DNA of 64,000 nucleotides, taken from Herbaspirillum sp. GTDB taxonomy: Bacteria; Pseudomonadota; Gammaproteobacteria; Burkholderiales; Burkholderiaceae_D. Below the pieces are notes generated by a model. That model had not been told where the DNA came from, did not search any database, and saw only the letters and a list, made by a program, of their open reading frames with translations. Shown here piece after piece: positions 10,210 to 20,238 of the stretch. The position numbers and the translations under genes were made by a program. The stretch covers positions 310,001-374,000 of the forward strand of contig NZ_JAGIBI010000002.1 of NCBI RefSeq assembly GCF_017744395.1. The letters run 5' to 3'. Every line of letters starts with the position of its first letter. The first letter of the stretch is position 1.

Positions 10210-11265
10210 TCAGGCCAGCAGCCGGCCCAGCGCGCCGTTGACCAGCGCGCCGCCGATGACCAGCCAGGCGAACAGGATGGCGCCCAGGATCATCGGCTTC
10301 ATGCCGGCATTGCGGATCGCCGACAGGTGGGTGGTCAGGCCCAGCGCCGCCATGGCCATGGCCAGCAGCAGCGTATCGGCCTGCAGCACCAGTTGGGATA
10401 CGGCGGCTGGCAGCGGCATCACCGAGTTCAACAGCACCACGCCGATGAAGGCGAACGCGAACCAGGGGATGGACAGCTTGCCGCGCTGGCCGGAAGAGGA
10501 GGCCGGACCGGCCTTCATCGACAGCGCCAGCAGGAACGGCGCCAGCATCATCACCCGGACCATCTTGGTGATGACCGCGGTGTCGGCGGTGTGCTGGTCG
10601 ATCGAACGCGCGGCGGCCAGCACCTGCGCCACTTCATGCACGGTGGAGCCGATGTAGATGCCGAAGTCGGGCAGGCGCACGCCCCATGCCGGTTCCGCCT
10701 GCAGGGTGTGGAGCAGCGGATAGAGGAAGATCGCCAGCGAACCGAAGATGACCACGGTCGACACCGCCACCGTCACCTGTTCGCTGCGGGCGCGCAGCAC
10801 CGGCTCGGTCGCCATCACCGCCGCCGCGCCGCAGATCGAGCTGCCGGCGCCGATCAGCAGCGCCGCGTCGCGCTCCAGCTTCAGCAGTTTCACGCCCGCC
10901 AGCCAGGCCAGGCCGAAGGTGGACAGCAGCATCGCGGCATCGATCGCCACGCCGGCCAGGCCGACATGGGAGATGTCCTGCAGCGTCAGCCGGAAGCCGT
11001 ACAGGATGATGCCGGCGCGCAGCAGCGTCTGTTTGGAGAAGAGCACGCCGTCGCCGCAATGCGCGGCAACGCTCGGGTAAAGGGTATTGCCCAGCACGAT
11101 GCCCAGCACGATGGCCACGGTCAGCGCCGAGAAGCCGTGTTCTTGCAGCCAGGCGATGTCGCCCAGGCGCATCGCGGCCCAGGCGACGGCGGCCGACAGG
11201 GCCAGGCCGGGCAAAACCGGCGGGAGGGTTTGGGAACGGCTGGCGGTACGCATTTCGCTTTCCAC
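10210..11265 (-). CDS. YeiH family putative sulfate exporter (UPF0324)
   Basis: Hydrophobic 351 aa; GIVLGNTLYPSVAAHCGDGVLFSKQTLLRAGIILYGFRLTLQDISHVG; IGAGSSICGAAAVMATEPVL. Confidence 0.9.
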   Translation of the reverse strand: MESEMRTASRSQTLPPVLPGLALSAAVAWAAMRLGDIAWLQEHGFSALTVAIVLGIVLGNTLYPSVAAHCGDGVLFSKQTLLRAGIILYGFRLTLQDISHVGLAGVAIDAAMLLSTFGLAWLAGVKLLKLERDAALLIGAGSSICGAAAVMATEPVLRARSEQVTVAVSTVVIFGSLAIFLYPLLHTLQAEPAWGVRLPDFGIYIGSTVHEVAQVLAAARSIDQHTADTAVITKMVRVMMLAPFLLALSMKAGPASSSGQRGKLSIPWFAFAFIGVVLLNSVMPLPAAVSQLVLQADTLLLAMAMAALGLTTHLSAIRNAGMKPMILGAILFAWLVIGGALVNGALGRLLA

Positions 11266-11366
11266 TCGAGTGTTTTTGGGATGGGTGGACTTTACGCTCC
11301 CGTGGCATAAAAGAAAAACGCGTTATTTTGTTAATATCAACCTATTTAGTTGATTGATTGGCGATC

Positions 11367-12269
11367 ATGAAAATTACCCTGAGGCAGTTGCAGATCTTCC
11401 TGGCGGTGGCGCAGTCCGGCTCCACCACGGCCGCGGCCGGCATGGTCGCGCTGTCGCAGTCGGCCGCCAGCGCATCGCTCAACGAACTTGAAAACCTGCT
11501 CGGCGTGCAGCTGTTCGACCGTGTCGGCAAGCGCCTGGTCTTGAACGACAGCGGCCGGCTGCTGTTGCCGCAGGCGCGCCACATGCTGGATGCGGCGCAG
11601 ACCATCGAGCGCCAGTTCGCCGATCCGGCTGCGGGCAGCGAATTGCATATCGGCGCCTCCACCACCATCGGCAGCTACATGCTGCCGGCCATGATCTCGG
11701 CCTACCGCAAGCTGCATGCAGGGGCGCGCGTGCGCGCGCTGGTGGCCAACACGGCCGATATCGTCGACGCGGTGGTCAATTTCGAAGTCGACGCGGCGCT
11801 GATCGAGGGGCCGTGCCATGCCAGCGACGTCAACGTGGAGCCCTGGATGACCGATGAGCTGATCGTGGTGGCGGCGCCGCGCCACCCGATCGTAGCCGCC
11901 GGCCGCAAGATCAGCTTCAAGATGCTGCGCGAGGCTGACTGGCTGTTGCGCGAGACCGGCTCCGGCACGCGCGAGGCGGTCGAGCATGCGCTGATCCCTT
12001 ACCTGCACCACCTGCCTTCCTCGTTCGAATTCGGCAACTCGGAGGCGATCAAGCGCGCCACGGCCGAAGGCCTGGGCATCAGCTGCCTGTCGCGCGCGGT
12101 GGTGGAAGACCTGATCGAGTCGGGGAAGCTGGTGGAACTGGCCACGCCGCTGCCGGTGTTGCGCCGGCATTTCTACATGGTGGTGAGCAGCCACCGGGCG
12201 CCTTCGCCCAGCCTGGCGGCCTTGCTGGAATTCTGCCGCGAGTGGGCGCGCATGCATGAGCGCGCCTGA
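11367..12269 (+). CDS. LysR family transcriptional regulator
   Basis: MKITLRQLQIFLAVAQSGSTTAAAGMVALSQSAASASLNELENLLGVQLFDRVGKRLVLNDSGRLL; divergent from the YeiH-like exporter. Confidence 0.93.
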   Translation: MKITLRQLQIFLAVAQSGSTTAAAGMVALSQSAASASLNELENLLGVQLFDRVGKRLVLNDSGRLLLPQARHMLDAAQTIERQFADPAAGSELHIGASTTIGSYMLPAMISAYRKLHAGARVRALVANTADIVDAVVNFEVDAALIEGPCHASDVNVEPWMTDELIVVAAPRHPIVAAGRKISFKMLREADWLLRETGSGTREAVEHALIPYLHHLPSSFEFGNSEAIKRATAEGLGISCLSRAVVEDLIESGKLVELATPLPVLRRHFYMVVSSHRAPSPSLAALLEFCREWARMHERA

Positions 12270-12290
12270 GCGGCGCGCCTTCCTGGTTTG

Positions 12291-12776
12291 TCAGGTTTGT
12301 TCGAAGACGCCGGCGCTGCGGTTCTTGGCGACCTTGTCCCAGGCGAATACCCGGCCGTTCATGGCGACATGGACGCCGGGCGGCAGCACCTGCGCCACGC
12401 CGCAGGCGAAACCGAAGTTGAAAAGCGCGTCGGAGTTGGCGATTTCGTAGGGGATCATGGCACCGGTCAGGACGATGGTCTTGTCCAGTTGCGCCTGGCC
12501 CAGCACCTGGGCGGTCAGCTGCATGGTGTCGGTGCCGTGTACGATGACGATGGCGCCCTGGGGCGATTGCCGGCAGCTGGCGAGGATGCGCTGGCGGTCG
12601 GCGTCTTTCATTTCCAGCGAATCCAGCAGCGGCAATTCTTCCAGGGCCACTTCGGCGGTGATGCGCGCGCGGGCGATGACCTGCGGCAGGTGGCTGGCGC
12701 CGAAATCGAGCGTGCCGGCGATCTCGTCGTAATGCTTGTCGAAGGTGCCGCCGGTGGCGATGATGCGTAGGGTCAT
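12291..12776 (-). CDS. Asparaginase domain-containing protein, single N-terminal domain
   Basis: RIIATGGTFDKHYDE and AIVIVHGTDTMQLTAQVLGQ; TIVLTGAMIPYEIANSDA; only 161 aa. Confidence 0.85.
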   Translation of the reverse strand: MTLRIIATGGTFDKHYDEIAGTLDFGASHLPQVIARARITAEVALEELPLLDSLEMKDADRQRILASCRQSPQGAIVIVHGTDTMQLTAQVLGQAQLDKTIVLTGAMIPYEIANSDALFNFGFACGVAQVLPPGVHVAMNGRVFAWDKVAKNRSAGVFEQT

Positions 12777-12869
12777 GGTGGTCCTGTTGGAAGTAAAGAA
12801 GACGCCGCCCGTTATCTTACACGGACGGCGCCTCGCCCTTCCTCCAGGGACTTGCCGCAGCCCGGATTC

Positions 12870-15482
12870 TCATGCCGCCATGAGTTGCCTTTCTTCCGGC
12901 ATGGCCAGGTTGGCGGCATCCGCTTCCTGTACCGGCGGCAGCGCGATGATGCCGTCGACCACGTAGGCGAACAAGCGTTCGACCTCGATGGCCTGGATCA
13001 GCAGTTTGCCGCCATTGGCTTTGATCACTTGCGAAATCAGCATGGAGTCTCCCTGCATGGCCAGCGGCGTGTGGGTGATCTGCGACGGGCTGAACTGCGG
13101 CACGGCATGCAACTCGTCGACCAGCAAGCCGATGGTGTGCGCACCGTGGCGTACGATCATCACCTGGCTGCTGCTGGTCACCGCCGAGCGCGTGCCGCGG
13201 ATCAGGTGGCCGAGGTCGAATACCCAGATGAATTCCTTGTGCTGGTCGTCGCGGTTCAGGCCGATCATGCCGACCTGTCCGGGGCGGTTGCCCATCGAGG
13301 TCGGCAGTACGGAGGAGAACGGCACGGCTTCCATCACGTTGGCCGCCGGGAGGGCGAACAGGCTGTTGTCGGAAAAGAAGGTGGCGTATTCCAGGTCTTC
13401 CGGCGAGGTGGCGCCGCTCTCCAGCAGGAATTCGCTGGATGCGCTTTGCAGGCCGCCCTGGTTCACCGCGCCAAAGCACTGGAACACTACCGAGATCACA
13501 TCTTCCTTGTAGCCGTCGCTGACTTTGAATTCGCGATAGCCGTTGGAGGCGCTGCAAGCCACGATGGCGTATTGGCCGTCATGCAAGGTGACGCCGGAAC
13601 TGCACTGGCCATTGGCCAGCTGCAGCATGGCCAGGTCGATGTCCAGCGTGCCGCCTACCGGGCGGCTGTCGTCGGTGCTGGAGAGGATGCGCCCGTTGCG
13701 GCTGACGTAGAACGCGCTCATTTTTTCCTTGCCCGCCAGCCCTGCGCGCAGCATGTTGCGGAATTCCGGCGCGGCATCGAACACGATGCCGATGCCGCCC
13801 ACCACCTCGGCATCATTGTCCAGCGCCCGCACAGCCGCGTGGTAGATGTAAGTGTCCCGCCCGCCGTACAAGTCGCTGGGGCCGAAGGCGCTGACATGGT
13901 AGTGCTGCGGGCTGCGCAGGGAGCTCCCCTGCGCCAGCGTGGCATCATCGATGCTGCTGCCGACCACGCCACCTGGATCGTCGCCGGTGCTGGCGATGAT
14001 GCGGCCGTTGCGGTCATAGATGAACAGGCGGGTGTAGACCGTGTAGAGTCCGTTGATGTAGGCGAGGATCTCGGCCAACCTGGCCGTGGTGGCTTCGTCG
14101 ATCGCCGGCTGCGCCAGCGCCGCGCGCAGTTCCGGCGTGAGCGCCCACCAGCGGCAGTCGTCCGAGCGTTCGTAGAGGTTGCGGTCGAGCAGGTCGACCA
14201 GCAGGCTGGTCGTGAACTCCGCATCGCGCATGCTGGACGACAGCACGGTCTGGTACAGGTCGTGGATCGACTGCGCGAACAGCTCGTTGCTGCGGTTGCC
14301 GGTTTCGCTGATCTGGTCGAGGATGGTCTTGAGCTTGAGCATTTCGCCGCGCTGGCCGGCGGTCATCACCTGTCCGTTCCAGACGATGCGCTGGATGGTC
14401 TTGGCCGCCGTCATGATGTCGTGCAGCGGCGGGCAGAACGAATGCGCGTGCGACAGCAGCCCCTCCGCCAGCTCCGGCGACAGGCGCGAGAGCACGTCGC
14501 TGGCGATGCCGGTGAAGGCGACTTCGACCGGGACCATCACCTGGCCCTGCCAGCCGACGGGGCCCGGATAGCCCTGGTAGCCGTCGGAAGCGAAGGTGCG
14601 CACCAGGTATTCGCGGCCGCAGAACATCATCAGCCGCGGCTGGCCGCCGGTATTGACCGGGACCACGGTGCCTGGCGGGATCCACAGTTCGTCGGCGCTG
14701 GAGATGACGCGGTTGTCGCCGTCCAGCAGCAGCATGTTGGCGCGCGCTTCCGGATCGCGGTGGGCGGCGAAGATGCCGGCCATCTCTTCCTCGAAATGGA
14801 AGCACAGGCACAGCACGCCGATCACCGCACCGGTTTGGGGATGGTGCATGCGGCGCGAATAAATCAGTGCACGGTCCTTGGCCGGGCGCAGGTCGGTGGC
14901 GCGGAAGGTCTCGACGTAGGTATCGGACTCCAGCGTCTGCCTGATCAGCGGGTCGGTGCTGTGCTCCAGCGGCGTGGCCGGGTCGATCTGCACCAGCACA
15001 TTGCCTTCGGTGTCGGTCAGGATGATTTCGTCGTAGACGGTGTACTTGTTGCGGTATTCGCGCAGACGGTAGCGCGCCGCATCAACGGCATCGGCCGAGT
15101 CGGCGCCGCCCGCCACGAAGTTGCACAGCTCGCGGTCGGTCGCCAGGAAGCCGACGTCGGCGGTGCGCTCGAACAGGTTGCGTACCACGATGTCGATCAC
15201 GTATTGGGCCTTGGTGCCGATCCCGGCCAGCACGTTGCGTACCTTTTCCTCCACCAGGCTGTTCACCAGTTCGCGTTCCAGCCGGGAAAACCCCGAGCGG
15301 GTGGCGGCCATGGTCGGGAGGATGGTCTTGGCTTCCGTGGGGCAGTTCATCTTGGCCGAGGCCTCGATGACGCGCCACATCAGGTTAAGTTCCTGCAGCG
15401 ACTGTTCGCATTTGGCGACGTCGCGCATGTAGGGTAAAAAGGTTTCGGTGGGTACGGCTTCTGCTTGCGTGGCTTGTGGCAT
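12870..15482 (-). CDS. Large double-sensor (Cache-like) protein with C-terminal CheW domain
   Basis: Start MPQATQAEAVPTETF; two repeated sensor-like segments (VRNLFERTADVGFLATDREL / LDRNLYERSDDCRWWALTPEL); C-terminal CheW-like VMIVRHGAHTIGLLVDELHAVPQF. Confidence 0.8.
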   Translation of the reverse strand: MPQATQAEAVPTETFLPYMRDVAKCEQSLQELNLMWRVIEASAKMNCPTEAKTILPTMAATRSGFSRLERELVNSLVEEKVRNVLAGIGTKAQYVIDIVVRNLFERTADVGFLATDRELCNFVAGGADSADAVDAARYRLREYRNKYTVYDEIILTDTEGNVLVQIDPATPLEHSTDPLIRQTLESDTYVETFRATDLRPAKDRALIYSRRMHHPQTGAVIGVLCLCFHFEEEMAGIFAAHRDPEARANMLLLDGDNRVISSADELWIPPGTVVPVNTGGQPRLMMFCGREYLVRTFASDGYQGYPGPVGWQGQVMVPVEVAFTGIASDVLSRLSPELAEGLLSHAHSFCPPLHDIMTAAKTIQRIVWNGQVMTAGQRGEMLKLKTILDQISETGNRSNELFAQSIHDLYQTVLSSSMRDAEFTTSLLVDLLDRNLYERSDDCRWWALTPELRAALAQPAIDEATTARLAEILAYINGLYTVYTRLFIYDRNGRIIASTGDDPGGVVGSSIDDATLAQGSSLRSPQHYHVSAFGPSDLYGGRDTYIYHAAVRALDNDAEVVGGIGIVFDAAPEFRNMLRAGLAGKEKMSAFYVSRNGRILSSTDDSRPVGGTLDIDLAMLQLANGQCSSGVTLHDGQYAIVACSASNGYREFKVSDGYKEDVISVVFQCFGAVNQGGLQSASSEFLLESGATSPEDLEYATFFSDNSLFALPAANVMEAVPFSSVLPTSMGNRPGQVGMIGLNRDDQHKEFIWVFDLGHLIRGTRSAVTSSSQVMIVRHGAHTIGLLVDELHAVPQFSPSQITHTPLAMQGDSMLISQVIKANGGKLLIQAIEVERLFAYVVDGIIALPPVQEADAANLAMPEERQLMAA

Positions 15483-15830
15483 GTTGTTGTTCCCTCTGGT
15501 TGTGCCGCAAGACCAACGAACCGCGATGCTGGATCTTCCGACATCAGTTGTTGTTTGTTTTTGTGTTTTGCGCGGACCGAGCTGCAAGTTACGTGCCAAG
15601 GTTGGTCGCGAGATTTTTCTGTGTGGAAATTGTTTTATATCGTTTTGCGCGCTGCGGATTGTAGCCAGAACGGACGGTTATCTCTCGATGAAAAGCATGA
15701 AATCCGGCCTCCGTTCGCAGCTTTTCACATGAGAATTTTTAAATGATTCCGCGCGGCAATCCGGACTGATGCCGGCGGGAAATGCCGCGCTCCGGCCAGT
15801 CCGGCCAATGAGACTTATAATCGACCGGAT

Positions 15831-16595
15831 ATGAAACCACTGGCGCCCGGCACCGTCATCTTTCACCGTCATCGCGGTTATGGCGTGATCGTGCTCGTCA
15901 ATTTGCTGACGGGGTGGATTTCCGCCCGCTTCGGCAGCGAGGTGCGCACGCTCGACCTCAACCTGTCGTCCGACGAAGTGCAGCATGCCGACGGCACGCC
16001 GATCCTGTTCCGCCGCGCCCCGCCGGATCGCATGCCGCATGCGCGGCTCATGGCGATGGTGCGTGAACTGCACCGTACCGGTTACCAGCGGCTTTACCTC
16101 TATACCTGGCCCAAGCCTTCCGGGCTGCACTGGCGCTGGCATTTGTTCACCGGCCCGAGGCAATGGCTGGAACGGCCCTGGCGCGAAGGCTGGTACGGCT
16201 CGGGGGCCGACTACAACTTCAATCCGGTGCTGGGCTGGGGCGATACCCCCAGCGCGTCGCCGGAAGAACTGGCGCGGTTGCTGGCGCAGTTCGACCCGCA
16301 GGGGCTGGCGCAAGCGCTGGGCGAGGACGAAGAACACAGCAACTGGTTCGAGATGGTATGCGCCACGCTGCTGCCCGACTATGCGTTCAGCCTGGGCTGG
16401 CATGACAACGGTCGCATGCCGGAGCACCTGCCGGTGATCCCGATCCGCCGCAACGTGCCGGAATACGCGGGGCCGCCGCTGCCATGGCCGCCGGGCTGGC
16501 GGCATTTGTGGAGGGCTTCAGGCAAGTCGCCGGTATTGCCGTACGACCCGCCCGTGCGTACCACTTACCGTATTACTCCAGAACCTCAGGATTGA
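15831..16595 (+). CDS. Hypothetical protein
   Basis: 254 aa ORF, MKPLAPGTVIFHRHRGYGVIVLVNLLTGWISARFGSEVRTLDL; no family recognised. Confidence 0.7.
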   Translation: MKPLAPGTVIFHRHRGYGVIVLVNLLTGWISARFGSEVRTLDLNLSSDEVQHADGTPILFRRAPPDRMPHARLMAMVRELHRTGYQRLYLYTWPKPSGLHWRWHLFTGPRQWLERPWREGWYGSGADYNFNPVLGWGDTPSASPEELARLLAQFDPQGLAQALGEDEEHSNWFEMVCATLLPDYAFSLGWHDNGRMPEHLPVIPIRRNVPEYAGPPLPWPPGWRHLWRASGKSPVLPYDPPVRTTYRITPEPQD

Positions 16596-17559
16596 GGACA
16601 TTCTTGGGCGCGCCGGCGGCGTAGTCCAGGATGTTCTGGAAGGCGGCGCGGAAGTACAGCTCGTAGCCGTCTTTTTCCACGTAGCCCAGGTGCGGCGACG
16701 CCACCACGTTATCCATCTTCAGCAAGGGCGAGTTCACCGGCAGCGGTTCCTGTTCGTACACATCGAGTGCGGCCAGGCCGGGGCGGCCCTGGTTGAGCGC
16801 CGCTTCGAGCGCGCCGGGTTCGACCAGTTCGGCGCGGCTGGTGTTGACGAAGCAGGCGCTGGGCTTCATCAGCGCCAGGTCGGCCGCCGTGACGATGCCG
16901 CGGGTGGCGTCGTTCAGGCGCAGGTGCAGCGACAGCACGTCGGCCTGGCTGAAGAATTCTTCCTTGCCGGCGGCGGCCTCGTAGCCATCCTTGGCCGCCT
17001 GTTCGCGGCTGGCTTCCCGTCCCCAGACCACTACCTTCATGCCGAACGCGCGACCGTAGCCGGCGACCATGCGGCCGATCTTGCCATAGCCCCAGATGCC
17101 CAGTGTGCGGCCTTTCAGGGCGGTGCCGATCGTGTTGTGGTGGGGCGTGGCCGATACCTGCTGCCAGGCGCCGGCGCGCAGGGCGCCGCAGTATTGCGGT
17201 ACGCGGCGCATGGCGGCCATGACCAGCGCCCAGGTCAGTTCTGCCGGCGCGGTCGGGTCGCCCACGCCTTCGACGATGGCGATGCCGCGTTCGGTGGCGG
17301 CGGTCACGTCGACATGGCCGCTGACCTTGCCGGTTTGCGAAATCAGCTTCAGCAGCGGCAGTTTGTCCAGCAGCATCCGGTTCAGCGGCGTGCGCTCGCG
17401 GATCAGCACCAGCGCATCGAACGGCGCCAGCCGCGCGGCCAGTTGCCCGACGCCGCGGATGCTGTTGTTGAATACCTTGACGTCATGGCCGTCGAGCATG
17501 CGGAAGCAATCGAGGTGGCGGACGGCGTCCTGGTAGTCGTCGAGGATGGCAATTTTCAT
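16573..17559 (-). CDS. D-2-hydroxyacid dehydrogenase family protein
   Basis: MKIAILDDYQDAVRHL; GRTLGIWGYGKIGRMVAGYGRAFGMKVVVWGRE; VASPHLGYVEKDGYE. Confidence 0.9.
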   Translation of the reverse strand: MKIAILDDYQDAVRHLDCFRMLDGHDVKVFNNSIRGVGQLAARLAPFDALVLIRERTPLNRMLLDKLPLLKLISQTGKVSGHVDVTAATERGIAIVEGVGDPTAPAELTWALVMAAMRRVPQYCGALRAGAWQQVSATPHHNTIGTALKGRTLGIWGYGKIGRMVAGYGRAFGMKVVVWGREASREQAAKDGYEAAAGKEEFFSQADVLSLHLRLNDATRGIVTAADLALMKPSACFVNTSRAELVEPGALEAALNQGRPGLAALDVYEQEPLPVNSPLLKMDNVVASPHLGYVEKDGYELYFRAAFQNILDYAAGAPKNVLNPEVLE

Positions 17560-18050
17560 GAAGGTCTCCGTGGGCGCTGTCTTGTGAGTCTGCGCCGCCG
17601 CAAACGAGAGGAGAGCGGGCGAAGGCGCACTGGCGACATCATAAAGGGATTCCGCAGGCATTGGCGGCGGCGCCGGAGTCCTGCGGCCGGCTCGCATATC
17701 CGGCAAGTGTCGGCGATGCCAGGCTGGCCTGTCGATGCCGGAACCGTCGGTTCTGGCAGGGTAGAACGTGCGGGCGGGTGCGGCCGCGATCGGATCTTCG
17801 AGGTCCTGCGGCGAATGAGTTTGGAATGGAGATAAAGTGAAAATATTGCCGATTTTTAATCTAGATATTTCTTTGGTGAATATCTAAATCCCCGCAACAC
17901 CGCTAGAATCCAGCATTCATGCGGTTTTGGCGAGAAATGGTGTTATGCGCTTGAGTAATGAAAAAACATATTTTTTTTGATTTGTAATTACCTACTACAT
18001 AAGTCGGGTATTTTTCGCTACAAATTTTAGTGAATTCCCTTTTATCGGGG

Positions 18051-18095
18051 TACAATCGCTGCCACTTTTTCTCACTTTTAACTGTCGAAAAGTGA
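18051..18095 (+). promoter_or_regulatory. Candidate pckG promoter -10 box and adjacent inverted repeat
   Basis: TACAAT at 18051-18056 followed by TCACTTTT-N8-AAAAGTGA at 18072-18095. Confidence 0.4.
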
Positions 18096-18282
18096 CTGGA
18101 GCCCGCGCCCGACAAGGCTGCGGGCCTCGCGGCCGGCATCTCCGGATGCGCCGCTGTCGACAAGACCGCCGTATCGCTGGCTGGCGCGCCCTCTCCCGGC
18201 ATCCAACGCCAGTTACAAGCAGACGACGATCCTGCCGTGCCAAAACGAATTCTTTAACTTTGTGGCATTGGAGGTACAACCT

Positions 18283-20151
18283 ATGAATCAACCCCTCATG
18301 GCTGGCGTTCCCGCAGTCAACGCACCGGCGTACGTCAAACACCAGAAACTGATCAACTGGGTCGCGGAAATCGCCGCGCTGACCAAGCCGGCTCGCATTT
18401 ACTGGTGCGACGGTTCCCAGGAAGAATACGACCGCCTGTGCGCCGAGATGGTCGCCGCCGGCACCATGAAGAAACTGAACCAGGAAAAGCGCCCAAACAG
18501 CTACCTGGCCTGCTCCGACCCGTCCGACGTGGCGCGCGTGGAAGACCGCACCTTCATCTGCTCGCAGAAGAAGGAAGACGCCGGCCCGACCAACAACTGG
18601 ACCGACCCGGCCGAAATGCGCCAGACCCTGCACGGCCTGTTCGACGGCTGCATGGCCGGCCGTACCCTGTATGTGGTGCCGTTCTCGATGGGCCCGCTGG
18701 GTTCGCCGATCGCCCACATCGGCGTCGAGCTGTCCGACTCGCCCTATGTGGCGGTCAACATGCGCATCATGACCCGCATGGGCAAGGCCGTGTATGACGT
18801 GCTGGGCGCCGACGGCGAGTTCGTGCCTTGCGTGCACAGCGTGGGCGCGCCGCTGGCTGCAGGCCAGAAGGACGTGGCATGGCCGTGCAACGCCACCAAG
18901 TACATCGTGCACTACCCGGAAACCCGCGAAATCTGGTCCTACGGTTCGGGCTACGGCGGCAACGCGCTGCTGGGCAAGAAATGCTTCGCGCTGCGCATCG
19001 CCTCCACCATGGGCCGCGCCCAGGGCTGGCTGGCCGAGCACATGCTGATCCTCGGCGTGGAATCGCCCGAAGGCAAGAAGCACTACGTCGCGGCGGCCTT
19101 CCCGTCGGCCTGCGGCAAGACCAACTTCGCCATGCTGATCCCGCCCAAGGCCTTCGGCGGCTGGAAGGTCACCACCATCGGCGACGACATCGCCTGGATC
19201 AAGCCGGGCGCCGACGGCCGCCTGTATGCGATCAACCCGGAAGCCGGCTACTTCGGCGTGGCCCCGGGCACCAACGAAAAGAGCAACTACAACTGCATGG
19301 CGTCGGTCTCGGCCAACACCATCTTCACCAACGTCGCGCTGACCGATGACGGCGATGTCTGGTGGGAAGGCATGACCAAGGAAGCGCCGGCGCACCTGAT
19401 CGACTGGCAAGGCAAGGACTGGACTCCGGAAATCGGAAAGGAAACCGGCCGCAAGGCGGCCCACCCGAACGCGCGCTTCACCGTGGCCGCGACCCAGAAC
19501 CCGGTGATCGACCCGGCCTGGGACGATCCGGCCGGCGTGCCGATCTCGGCCTTCATCTTCGGCGGCCGCCGCTCCACCACCGTGCCGCTGGTGACCGAAG
19601 CCCGCAACTGGGTGGAAGGCGTCTACATGGCCGCCACCATGGGTTCGGAAACCACCGCCGCGGCCGTCGGCCAGCAAGGCGTGGTGCGCCGCGACCCGTT
19701 CGCGATGCTGCCGTTCGCCGGCTACAACATGAGCGAGTACTTCCAGCATTGGCTGGATATCGGCAAGAAGATCGCCGCTTCGCCGGCCGAGCTGCCCAAG
19801 ATCTACTGCGTCAACTGGTTCCGTACCGACGAGAACGGCAAGTTCGTCTGGCCCGGCTTCGGCGACAACATGCGCGTGCTGAAGTGGATGCTGGACCGCA
19901 TCGAAGATCCGCAAGGCGTGAAGACCGGCGGCGTCGAGCACCTGTTCGGCATCACCCCGCGCTTCAACGACCTGCAGTGGGATGGCCTGGACTTCACCGC
20001 CGAGCAGTTCGCCACCATCACTTCCATCGATAAGGCCGCATGGAAGAAGGAGCTGGAACTGCACGCCGAGCTGTTCGAAAAGCTCGCGCACAAGCTGCCG
20101 GCCGAGCTGGTGGGCGTCAAGGGCAAGCTGGAGAAGCAACTGGCTGCCTGA
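18283..20151 (+). CDS. pckG: Phosphoenolpyruvate carboxykinase (GTP)
   Basis: [63 protein letters not shown]. Confidence 0.97.
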   Translation: MNQPLMAGVPAVNAPAYVKHQKLINWVAEIAALTKPARIYWCDGSQEEYDRLCAEMVAAGTMKKLNQEKRPNSYLACSDPSDVARVEDRTFICSQKKEDAGPTNNWTDPAEMRQTLHGLFDGCMAGRTLYVVPFSMGPLGSPIAHIGVELSDSPYVAVNMRIMTRMGKAVYDVLGADGEFVPCVHSVGAPLAAGQKDVAWPCNATKYIVHYPETREIWSYGSGYGGNALLGKKCFALRIASTMGRAQGWLAEHMLILGVESPEGKKHYVAAAFPSACGKTNFAMLIPPKAFGGWKVTTIGDDIAWIKPGADGRLYAINPEAGYFGVAPGTNEKSNYNCMASVSANTIFTNVALTDDGDVWWEGMTKEAPAHLIDWQGKDWTPEIGKETGRKAAHPNARFTVAATQNPVIDPAWDDPAGVPISAFIFGGRRSTTVPLVTEARNWVEGVYMAATMGSETTAAAVGQQGVVRRDPFAMLPFAGYNMSEYFQHWLDIGKKIAASPAELPKIYCVNWFRTDENGKFVWPGFGDNMRVLKWMLDRIEDPQGVKTGGVEHLFGITPRFNDLQWDGLDFTAEQFATITSIDKAAWKKELELHAELFEKLAHKLPAELVGVKGKLEKQLAA

Positions 20152-20187
20152 GCCTGAAGTCTCGTTGAAGTCGAAGTAATCGAAATA

Positions 20188-20226
20188 AGAAAACGCCTGC
20201 CGCAGCAATGCGGCGGGCGTTTTCAT
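20188..20226. terminator. Intrinsic terminator between convergent pckG and thioesterase gene
   Basis: AAGAAAACGCCTGCCGCAGCAATGCGGCGGGCGTTTTCATTT. Confidence 0.85.
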
Positions 20227-20238
20227 TTGGGCGGCAGC

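Noticed and set aside
12852-15437. 861 aa plus-strand ORF opposite the CheW/sensor gene
   Set aside because: Antisense shadow ORF; opposite strand encodes a clear domain-containing protein.
17995-20226. 743 aa minus-strand ORF opposite pckG
   Set aside because: Low-complexity His/Arg/Gly/Ala-rich translation with no family motifs; antisense shadow of a high-GC coding gene with strong codon bias.
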